Assembly: GCA_964059195.1 (NCBI GenBank)
Contig: CAXKWD010000007.1
Location: 156,907,269 to 156,971,268, forward strand
Length of the DNA: 64,000 nt
Origin: Ectobius pallidus
Taxonomy: Eukaryota > Arthropoda > Insecta > Blattodea > Ectobiidae
Direction of reading: 5' to 3'
Under the pieces are notes generated by a model, which saw nothing but the letters and a program-made list of their open reading frames with translations, was not told the DNA's origin and ran no database searches. The position numbers were made by a program, and so were the translations under genes. Below, piece after piece: positions 46,955-56,000 of this stretch. Positions within the stretch are counted from its first letter, which is position 1. Each line of letters opens with the position of its first letter.

Positions 46955-47365
46955 TTAAGTGCCAGATTGGTACTTACGAGATTGTGTGGTGGACGGGAAA
47001 GTGTCTGTCCGTCTGTCTGTTTCTTTGTCTGTCCGTGTTCCTTTATGCGCGATAACTCAAATATGCTTTATCGGATTTTCATGAAACTTGGTATACGCAT
47101 TTATAACGTCCATGGAACGAAGCCTATTGATGTTGAACAAAATCGATTGACCGGTACCGGAGTAATGCCCAATTTAGTGCTTATTTATGCTAATATATTA
47201 GAAATAATTTATCAAATGCAAATCAGTTTTACAGTGTTCATATACGGTTTGGACGTTGCAATATAGTTAGCTTTGACAAATAACACTACCCACATATTTC
47301 TTCACTTACGCTTATCAGTCTAGATCTTTGTTTTTCCGTAATCCTGCTTAATGTTTCATTTGTAA
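46955..47365 (+). repeat. Composite repeat family copy 2 (no tRNA module)
   Basis: It matches 10383-10752 in order: AAGTGCCAGATTGGTACT, a (GTCT)n-like tract, ATGAAACTTGGTATACGC, GACCGGTACCGGAGTAATGC and TTATCAAATGCAAATCAG. At TCTAGATC (about 47327) it jumps directly to the segment after the module (CCTGCTTAATG), so it represents the state without the tRNA-derived insertion. Confidence 0.8.
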
Positions 47366-47790
47366 AAGAAGTTTCATATGACTCGAGCTGGTACACCCCT
47401 GAACGTGATAATTGTTGCTGGTGTTTCTAATGATTATCAATCCGTGGGCCTTGATCCGTGGAAGAGTAAGCGTTGTGTCATGGCATTTTAATGAACGTTA
47501 TTATTGTGTTGAGTTGCCGCCTCACCAGAGCGCATTGCTGTCGTTAACGCAGAACAGACATAAGTCAACCTGAGTAATTAACGTCAATGAAGCAACATTA
47601 AATTTAAAAAAGTTTGCATTTTTATGGCATAAACTGTAACTTATAGAAACTTGCGCTTGTCTACATGTAGGCTGAGTTTGTATTGGTGAGTGCCGAAGTT
47701 CATTTTAGGTTCATTTCTTTATCACTGTGGCCCGGATTTTTAAGGTACCGGTACGTCATATTACTTCCTTACTTTTATTTCTGTCATAGT

Positions 47791-48616
47791 TAGACCTGGG
47801 ATTTTAGTCTGTAAAAAATAGTTTTAGGCACCTAAAATAGGCTTTTAAAACAAGTAAATAGGCTTTTAAAAGATTGAATAGGCACTTAAAATATGCTTTA
47901 AAGATGTGTAAACGGACAGAAAATAAACTTTAAAATACTACAATATGTTCTTCAACTGTAACGTGATTTTTTCACTGTAAAAAACGTAATATAGATATTC
48001 TTTACAGAAATAATTGCAAAATTAAGACAGAATTTAAAATACATTTATAAAAAACAGCTGTTTTGGATTATATGAAAAATTGACACAGTATGTCCCTTCT
48101 TACTATATATTCCTGCTACTTGTTGTTTTGAGCGAATCCTCCCCCGTCAGTCAGCATTCCTTTGGCGACAATTGATAGATAGATAAATAGATAGATAGAG
48201 ATTTATTGCTGGAGACATATTCAATGTATAGCAACGTCAATAAAATAAAATACAACTTACAACTATAATTAAAACCACTCAATATTATAATACTCTTCAA
48301 CACTGTAGAGAGGGTTAGTTGATAAAAATCAAGTTTCTGTGAAAAACCCACCCTCTGCTGTTCTGCTCTTCATTCATGGATGTCCATTAAATGATTATAA
48401 AAGTTACAGAAGTTGTATTTTGTTTTAAATGTATAAAAAAGGCATTTTAGGCACTAAAATAGTAAAAATAGGCACCAAAGGTCCAAATAGGCATTTTAGG
48501 GCACTATAAAACTCTATAAATATAAGTGATTTATCATGGAATGTCAACATATTTAGAAATGTTCATGTTATTTCATAAGGGACAAAATAGGTATTTGCCT
48601 TAAAATCCCAGGTCTA
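47791..48616. mobile_element. Non-autonomous hAT transposon carrying a LINE tail
   Basis: Perfect 16-bp inverted ends TAGACCTGGGATTTTA / TAAAATCCCAGGTCTA. The left flank is GTCATAGT (47783-47790). The right flank reads GTCATAGC once the nested element at 48622-49004 is skipped (48617-48621 plus 49013-49015), giving a 7/8 duplication. Subterminal TAGGCACCTAAAATAGGC-type words recur on both sides. A retroelement tail lies inside (48172-48420). Confidence 0.85.
48172..48420 (-). mobile_element. Retroelement 3' end with (TAGA)n tail
   Basis: The (TAGA)n run (48172-48205) is followed by TTTATTGCTGGAGACATATT, which reads as a 3' UTR ending in AATAAA on the - strand with a microsatellite tail. The ~200 bp beyond are LINE-like in composition, but no conserved motif identifies the family. 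Confidence 0.4.
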
Positions 48617-48621
48617 GTCAT

Positions 48622-49004
48622 CATAGGCGTAGCGAGGGGGGGGTTTTGGGGGTTTGAACCCCCCCCATTGATTAAAAAAAGGAAAATTGTATAATTTTTT
48701 TAAGTCTGCCCATAAATTGCTTAATACAAGTATAAAGCGTGGGAAGCTTAAAACTCGTTATTTTGCGTCTTAATTTTTAAAATTTTCCGGGGAAGGACCC
48801 CCGAAAGCTTAAAACTTGTTATTTTGCATCTTAATTTTTAAAATTCTCCGTGGGAGAACCCCCGGAAGCTTAAAACTCGTTATTTTGCATCTTAATTTTT
48901 AAAATTTTCCGGGGGAGGACCCCCGGACCCCCTCTCCTTCCATACTCGCCAGACCCCGCGGATGTTATAACCCCCCCCATATGGTCGGCCTGGCTACGCC
49001 TATG
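48622..49004 (-). mobile_element. hAT-like MITE with internal repeats, copy 2, nested
   Basis: The element starts CATAGGCGTAGCGAGG, ends CTGGCTACGCCTATG and is flanked by the 8-bp duplication CTAGTCAT (48614-48621 and 49005-49012). It is the reverse-orientation relative of 39913-40310: the same three ~61-bp units, the CAAGTATAAAGCGTGGGAAG segment and terminal G/C runs. Its target overlaps the right end of the 47791-48616 element, so it is younger than that element. Confidence 0.92.
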
Positions 49005-49071
49005 CTAGTCATAGCATTGATTTTAACAAGAATCGAACGTTTCTAACTACTTTTAATTTATTTTGGACGTG

Positions 49072-49072
<1 letters not shown>

Positions 49073-49132
<60 letters not shown>

Positions 49133-49665
49133 TTGTTGTTATTCACAGATATTGGCATTAACAGTGTCAAAATAAATCTGTAGAAACTACATTGTCTTAA
49201 ACACATTAAAAGATAAAACTAAGTTAATATAAAATCTCCTTTGAACTAATCTTTATAAACTCCTCAATACAATAAAAGGGATTTTTTTATCGGCCAGTTG
49301 TACAATTCCTTTGAAAATTTCTTTTTTTTGTATAATTTCTAACTTGGGCGTGCAACTTGTTGCAGCATTTAGGTCCTAAATATAAATTAGAATTCGCTGT
49401 TTTACTTAACCTAAATTTAGGTAGGTTCATTCATTGTTGAACCTTGTTTGTTGCACATGTACATCCTTTGTCTTAAATTATAGTTATCTATATTATTATG
49501 TACATGAACTAAGAGGTCCAATAAATACAGATTTACAACAGTCAAAATTTCGAATTCAACAAATAATGGCTTGCAATGTTCCCGAATATCACACCACTTG
49601 ATTATCCTAAGAATTCTCCTTTGCAACAGCAAGATGTCATTAGTTTTGTTAGTACCTCCCCAAAT
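49073..49665 (-). pseudogene. Non-LTR retrotransposon C-terminal fragment with (TAA)n tail
   Basis: The - strand frame (within 49417-49863) encodes YRIIIWGGTNKTNDILLLQR, IREHCKPLFVEFEILTVVNL and VHNNIDNYNLRQ, the conserved C-terminal region after RT in CR1/Jockey-like elements. It is close to the fragment at 38475-38570. The 3' end abuts a pure (TAA)n run of about 58 bp (49073-49131), the likely tail. Residues upstream of the YRIIIW motif are unrelated sequence. Only a 5'-truncated copy remains. Confidence 0.8.
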
Positions 49666-49975
49666 TATAATCCTGTATCTCAAAATAAAGTGGAAAAAGG
49701 GGAAATTGGTACATTGCGACTCACCCGAGTCCCCCACTCCTACTCTCAATCCCTCCCCTAGCGGTGGCATTTGAACTACTACACTTGGATTCAGGGTAGG
49801 AACATAGTGTAGGAGATGTACCTGCAATACAACGTTGCAATACACAACCGCTGTCTCACTCACTCCCTTTCATTCTGTAGACAAGGAATGGGGAAAGCCG
49901 GCAACCTGCCTGAGAACCAGTCGTACGTCGTACAAATCTATGAAATAGTCGTATGTGTACGTATGGCAACCCTGC

Positions 49976-50030
49976 ATCTGGGTCTCCATGGCCTGTATAA
50001 GGATCACTTTACTTTTACTTTATGACCCCA
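49976..50030 (+). repeat. Short dispersed repeat, copy 2
   Basis: GGGTCTCCATGGCC.TATAAGGATCACTTTAC matches 13816-13848. Followed by CTTTTACTTTATGACC. Confidence 0.45.
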
Positions 50031-50554
50031 GTGGTACTCAGTGTATTCTACCATTGCCATATCATTGATCGTATATCCAGTTCCTCAGTTAACTTTATGG
50101 AGGAAAATAATGTTGGGGCTTTGTCATTATCATGTTGGCATCATCATCAATGTCTGAAAATTTAAGCTACTCGTGTTCCGACTCTGAAGAACCCATCTTA
50201 ACAGCTGCTTTGAAAGATTGAGAAGAGTTGTATATTAATATAAGCAAACTTCATGTAAAACCGTCAGCGGGTTTTATGTTTAAAATTGATTAGGAAAATT
50301 TCAGCAAAATAAGTAGATTTCATAAATGATAAAATCCAGACGAAGGTAAAAATCTTCACGTTTTACATAAAGCGTGTCTAATTTAGTCTCCATTGAACCA
50401 TTGGAAAACCCTGTTCAATTATAATTGACATGGCCCACGTTTTTTTGTGTGAACAGTCTTGCTTGGATACGATACGCATAATGGATACGATAGTTCCCTT
50501 TCAATTTGTAATAAACTAATGGAAAATAATCTGAAACAAAATTAATAAGAATAT
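50031..50554. other. Left flank of the LTR element
   Basis: An ATG at 50152 opens a short frame (MSENLSYS.CSDSEEPIL) with several later stops; it may be a decayed coding remnant but is not identifiable. The rest is AT-rich. Confidence 0.3.
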
Positions 50555-50558
50555 ACAG

Positions 50559-52621
50559 TGTAACGACGCAAATAGCGACGTGCATAATCAACGATAGGAG
50601 ACCATTCCTAAACAAAGGAAGGGTTGGGGGACCGCAACTAATCGATATTGAACATTTTTATGATTATCGATACTGCCCTGAATTTTATTTGAATTACAGA
50701 AAAGGAGAGGTGCGCATGCGTCGACGGTGAATCGACGAGGGAGACGTGCGGAACCTGAAAGACGGTTAGTAGTACGTGCCTGACCACGAGAGAGAGAAGT
50801 TGAAAAGGCAGAAGGGAGAAGACGAGATTGGGATGTGTGACAGCGGTAGAGGCGTTCTGGCATAATGGTGTGTCAGACTTCCATCTAAAGGAAATTCTGG
50901 TTGTGAACTTCCTTGACACGGCTATATGGAGATAATAACAAATAATTGGTTAGGTCAGAAAGAGGAAAAAAGGTAATTACGAGTAGTGTACTGATAAGTA
51001 GTTTATGAACAGTACTAGAGATTGTAAGGGTGAGGTGAGGGAACGCCGGAAGTATCCCGAATCAAACAAATAAAATCTGGTAGTAGGCAAGGCCTATACC
51101 AGTAACATATAAAGAACAGAAATTTATGAGAGATTGTGAAAGCCATCGATGTTGGAGGCGAACAACGGCCCCACGTGCCTCTAGGAGAGAGTGTCAGGGA
51201 CCTCTGACGTCGATTTACAAAATTGTATTTTTGTTTGCGGCCCATTAATATTTTCCCGGTTGCAGGAGAGGAGTCAGATTGTTTGTAACTCAAGATCTAG
51301 ACGTCGCTCCTGTATCGGTGGTCTATCGCCACAGTCACTCTGTGGGTATAGGCCTAAACTTCTATTTCTTTCTTCGTGAGACTGTCTTTTCTATCTATCT
51401 TTAAATACAATTCTTCATGGACTAAGCTGACAAATAGACTAATATAGGAGACATAGGTGGGATTATTGAATGTAATCTGTAGAGTTAAGGACTGGATTAT
51501 AAATTGAAAACCTTTATTTATTCAAGAGAAGAGAAAAAAAAGGGGGTATAATATATATATTGAAACATCTTGAAGTTGCAAATGTAAGTGACTACACAAG
51601 TTAATAGTAAATAATACGAGACGTTCTAGTAGATACCTGAAAAAAAAAAGAAAGAAAATTAAAGTAATTAATTAAGGATTTGTTATTGTTGAACAGAGAA
51701 CGTACTTATACAGTTAAAATTGGGTATACTAACCTTGAATAATCAAATATTATCCTACCAATAAAAATGTTGAATGGTTAATGTAGTGTAAATGTAATTT
51801 ATTGTATATAAGATTGTTATTGTTGAAAAGAGAAAATAATATATTAAATAAATTATGGTCATTGTTATGCAGAGTAAATTAACGTGAAGTCTAGCCATCA
51901 AAAAGTTTGGCGCTCAGTGAGTTATTGTATATAAGATTGTTATTGTTGAAAAAAGAAAAAAAAAATAATATATTAAATAAATTATGGTTATTGTTATGCA
52001 CAGTAAATTAACGTGAAGTTCAGATTTTTGACCCTTATCCTTGTAATGGTTTGAGAGTTGCTGGTTTTTGTGCTAAGTTACATACTTTGGTAGTGAGTAT
52101 TGAAAAAAAAGGAGAAAAAGAAGAAGCAAAATAATAAACGAAAGGTAAATCCGAACCCAACTCCCGTCTCCACTGTTAACTTAAAAGCTAGTCGAGGGGC
52201 ATGTAGGTACATAGCCTGTGTATCTATAATTTAATTTGTGTCTGGGCTGATACATAAAAAAAAAGAAGAAAAGAGGAAGCGTATTGATGATGGCGCCCGT
52301 TAATATAAATTTTCATCAATATTATCAAGACTGGGTAAATTGTTAAAAGAAAGAGAAAGTAGACTGAGAGTAGGAAATTTGCAATCACCCGGTGTCAAAG
52401 GTAGTTGTACTGAGTGTTGGAATGTGGACTATGCAGGCAGTGTTATGATGACACGACAGGTGCATGAGTGACCTTGTTTTGTAGGAGTTCAGTAAACTTA
52501 TGTACTACGATTGAGAATAATCACATGTTAGTCGTCACAGATTTTGGCGAAGAATTTTGGCGAAGATTTAATCCAAGAAGTTAAGGAACTTTATAGCATA
52601 AAGTAAGAAAAGCCCGTCACA
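50559..52621 (+). repeat. 5' LTR (internally deleted, 2063 bp)
   Basis: Starts TGTAACGACG and ends CGTCACA. It is colinear with 57683-60837 except that it jumps at 50930-50934 (AGATA) across the equivalent of 58059-59150. Both borders of the missing block carry AGATA. Short frames inside (50588-50919, 51015-51293) are repeated in the other LTR and are not genes. Confidence 0.96.
51801..52020 (+). repeat. 123-bp tandem duplication inside the LTR
   Basis: ATTGTATATAAGATTGTTAT begins at 51801 and again at 51924, and both units continue with TTAAATAAATTATGG and GTAAATTAACGTGAAGT. The units differ by a few bases and an A-run length. Each contains AATAAA, so each could serve as a poly(A) signal. 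The same duplication is in the 3' LTR from about 60017. Confidence 0.9.
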
Positions 52622-52626
52622 AATTT

Positions 52627-52644
52627 TGGCGCCCAACGTGGGGC
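52627..52644 (+). promoter_or_regulatory. Primer binding site (tRNA-Lys type)
   Basis: TGGCGCCCAACGTGGGGC, five bases after the LTR end, is complementary over 18 bases to the 3' end of the tRNA-Lys(1,2)-type primer used by several retroelements. It primes minus-strand DNA synthesis. Confidence 0.9.
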
Positions 52645-53039
52645 GAGTTGTGTTAAAATCACAGATTTTGATAGCCCATATCGTGGGGCTGAGTAGTGTT
52701 AAAACAAAACAGTATTGCTAATTGTTGCAACTTAATTTAGATTGTTAAAAAAAAAAAAAGAAACCTTTATTCAGTTGAAGTTCCGTATTATGATAGCCCA
52801 TAGCGTGAGGCAGTGATAGTTTGATATCCTAACGTGAGGCGAGATAGGGTTAAAAGAATTTTGGGGAGTTAGGTTAGTATAACTGAAATTTATTCTCAAA
52901 AAAATAAATAATAACATATTTTTGGGAAAAGAATAATGACTATTGACAAGTAAGGACTTCTATAGATGACTAAGACAGACGACTGAACTATTGTGTGTTC
53001 TAATCTTTTTTTTTCCAGTGGTATTGTTAATATATAAAT
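52645..53039 (+). other. Untranslated leader with degenerate PBS-like repeats
   Basis: Contains three diverged echoes of the PBS neighbourhood: GATAGCCCATATCGTGGGGC (52670 on), GATAGCCCATAGCGTGAGGC (52792 on) and GATATCCTAACGTGAGGCGA (52823 on), each followed by a GTTAAAA- or GTGATAG-like word. Packaging or dimerisation signals are normally in this region. The gag ATG at 53040 is in the context AATATATAAATATGG. Confidence 0.65.
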
Positions 53040-56000
53040 ATGGCTACTTATGTTGATCCGTATGCACAAATAAGAGCAGCTGAGTTAACCCAAGCTATTA
53101 GGAAGTTGAGGAAGGCGGATTTAGAGGCAGAATGTGATAGAGTAAAGTTACCGACCACAGGTACAAGGGATGAGTTAAGACAACGCTTGTTAGATTATGC
53201 CCGCAAGAACCCTCAGTCATTTCAAGTGTTAATTACGGCTTTTGCTCTGAGTCAGGAAGTTTTGGAAGAAGATTTAGTTGAACATAATATAACGATTCCA
53301 CAAGATTCATATGGAGATGTAGTGTATACATGGGTTAAGTTAATGCGTAGGAAGGCCATGGCGGTAGCTGATTCAGAAGAAGTTGTACCAGTAGTACCAT
53401 CGTTTACAATTCAGTTAGAGCCACATAAACCAAATACTTTGGATCTGGTTCGTAAATGGAACATTAAATTCAAACCTGGGGATAGTATTTACTTATTTTT
53501 GGAGAGATTGGAAGATTTAAAACAAAGTTCTAAGTTACAGGGTGTAGAGTTATTGTCAGTATTACCCGAAATTTTACAAGATTCAGCTTTACTTTGGTAC
53601 AGGAACAGATTAACAGATTGGCCTACATGGGAAGCTTTTTTGAAAGAATTTAGAGAATATTATTTGCCTATTGATGAGGAAGACTCGCTTTTGGATGAGA
53701 TTAGACAGAGAACGCAAGGTCCCAAAGAATCGATTTTTGATTATGTTAATGCTATTCAAACGTTAATGAGGAGGCTGAGTACTCCAATGAGTCCTCAACA
53801 AATGATGAAGACTGTTATCAAAAATTTGCGTCCTGATGTAAAATTGTACCTTAGACCTGCAGAGATTCAAACTATAACAGATTTAATACGTGTAGGTAGA
53901 CAGTATGAACAAATATTGTTAGATTCTGAGAGATATATTCCTCCTCCAACGCAGGTTAGAGCTACAATTAAAGAAACGGCTTATAAACCTCAGAGACAAG
54001 TTGTTATACCTTCAGTTCATACAGCGCTAGGAATTCAGGGAAAACAGGAACTTCCATCGTCCGAGTTACAAAAGAAACCCAATGTTAGTTTTTCTGCAAA
54101 GACGTGGGATAAGGAACGGAATTCAAGTCCTGTAAATGATTCTAGAATGGTTAAAGTAATAGAAAATAAAGAGAGACAGGATGAGTCGAAGGATAATGGT
54201 AAAAACACCACTTTGCGTTTTTCAAATAATCAGCGATGTTGGAATTGTGATAAAACAGGACATAGGCAGTTCGAGTGTAAAGCACCTCGTAGAGTTACTC
54301 CACGCACTACGATTAAATGTTATAATTGTAATAAGCTTGGACATAGGTCTATTGATTGTAGGATGCCCCAAGAAAGAAAAGTTAGGCCTACAAATTCTTT
54401 AAGGCAATTAACTAAAAATCAGGCTTGTGTGATGTTAAATATAAATCCTACAGATTTAGTTAATGGAGATAGATGTTTTGTTGAAATTTTGCTGGAGGAT
54501 ATTACATTTATTGCTTTAATAGATTCAGGTTCAGATAAAACTTATGTGGGAGAGAAGGGTGATTTTTTGTGTAAAATGTTAGATTTAGCAGTAGAAGAAT
54601 CTGAAGTTAGGGTGGTGCAACTAGCAGATAAAACTTATAGTTCTATAACAGGAGAGAGAACTTTTGAGATGAAATTGCAGGACAGGATCTTTCAGATAAA
54701 ATGTAAAATTATGCCAAATTTAGCAGTAGATATGATTCTGGGCATGGATGTTTTGAAACAAATTGGGTTAGTAGTAGATTTGCAAGATGGGACTTGGTAT
54801 TTCAAAGATGAACCAGCAAAAATTTTTCAATTTGTTAAGGCTATAGATTTAAAAGAAGAAGATCAACTACATAATATTCTTACTTTACCTACACCTCAGG
54901 AAAGGGACAGATTGAATATGTTTTTGGAAAATCAGTTACAGAAATTTGATCAGTGTACTGGACTTACAGACTTGATTTCTCATGTTATTGATACAGGCGA
55001 TGCAAAACCTATAAAACAAAGATATTATCCAGTATCACCCATTTTGGAAAAAGTTATACACGCGGAAATAGATAAAATGTTATTGGAAAAAGTTATAGAG
55101 CCTTCAAATTCACCTTGGTCGTCTCCGGTAGTTATGGTAAAGAAACCAGATAGAACATGGAGGTTCTGCGTAGATTTCAGAAAAGTAAACAATTGTACTA
55201 AAAGAGATAGTTATCCTTTGCCATACATTGAACATGTTTTGAGTAAATTACGACATGCTAGGTATATCAGTACAATAGATTTGAAAAATGGGTATTGGCA
55301 AGTTCCATTAGATGAAGCAAGTAAAGAAAAAACAGCATTTACCGTACCTGGTAGAGGATTGTATCAGTTTCGAGTTATGCCTTTTGGAATCCATAACGCA
55401 CCAGCCTCGTTTCAAAGATTAGTTGATACTATATTAAGAGAAGAGATAGGAGAGAAATGCTTTTGTTATTTGGATGATATAGTACTTATTAGCGAGACAT
55501 TTGAAGAACATTTGTCCTTGTTAGAAAAAGTCTTAGAGAAATTAAGAAAAGCTAACCTGAAAATTAATAGGGAAAAATCAAAATTTTGTAGAAGTGAATT
55601 AAAATATTTGGGTCATATCATTACTCCATTAGGAATTGCTGTAGATTCAGATAAAATCTCGTGTATCCTTGAGTATCCAGCCCCTACAAAAGTCAAGGAA
55701 GTACGAGCATTTTTAGGATTGGCATCTTGGTACCGACGATTCATTCCATTTTTTTCTGAAGTTGTAAAGCCCCTCACTGCACTTCTGAAAAAGAATCAGA
55801 GATGGCGTTGGACTAAGGAATGTCAGGAATCTTTTGATGAATTAAAATCGAAATTATCTAGTAGTCCTATATTAACTTGTCCAGATTATACTAAACCCCT
55901 AGTGTTACAGACCGACGCTAGTTTTTCAGGACTAGGAGCAGCATTAATTCAGACAGGAGAGGAAGGAGAGGAAAAAGTAATAGCTTATGCTAGTAGAACT

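Noticed and set aside
50588..51293. Open frames of 91-93 codons in the 5' LTR, repeated exactly at 57712-59509
   Set aside because: They recur because the LTRs are duplicates. They lie on the strand opposite to the element and show no protein signature.
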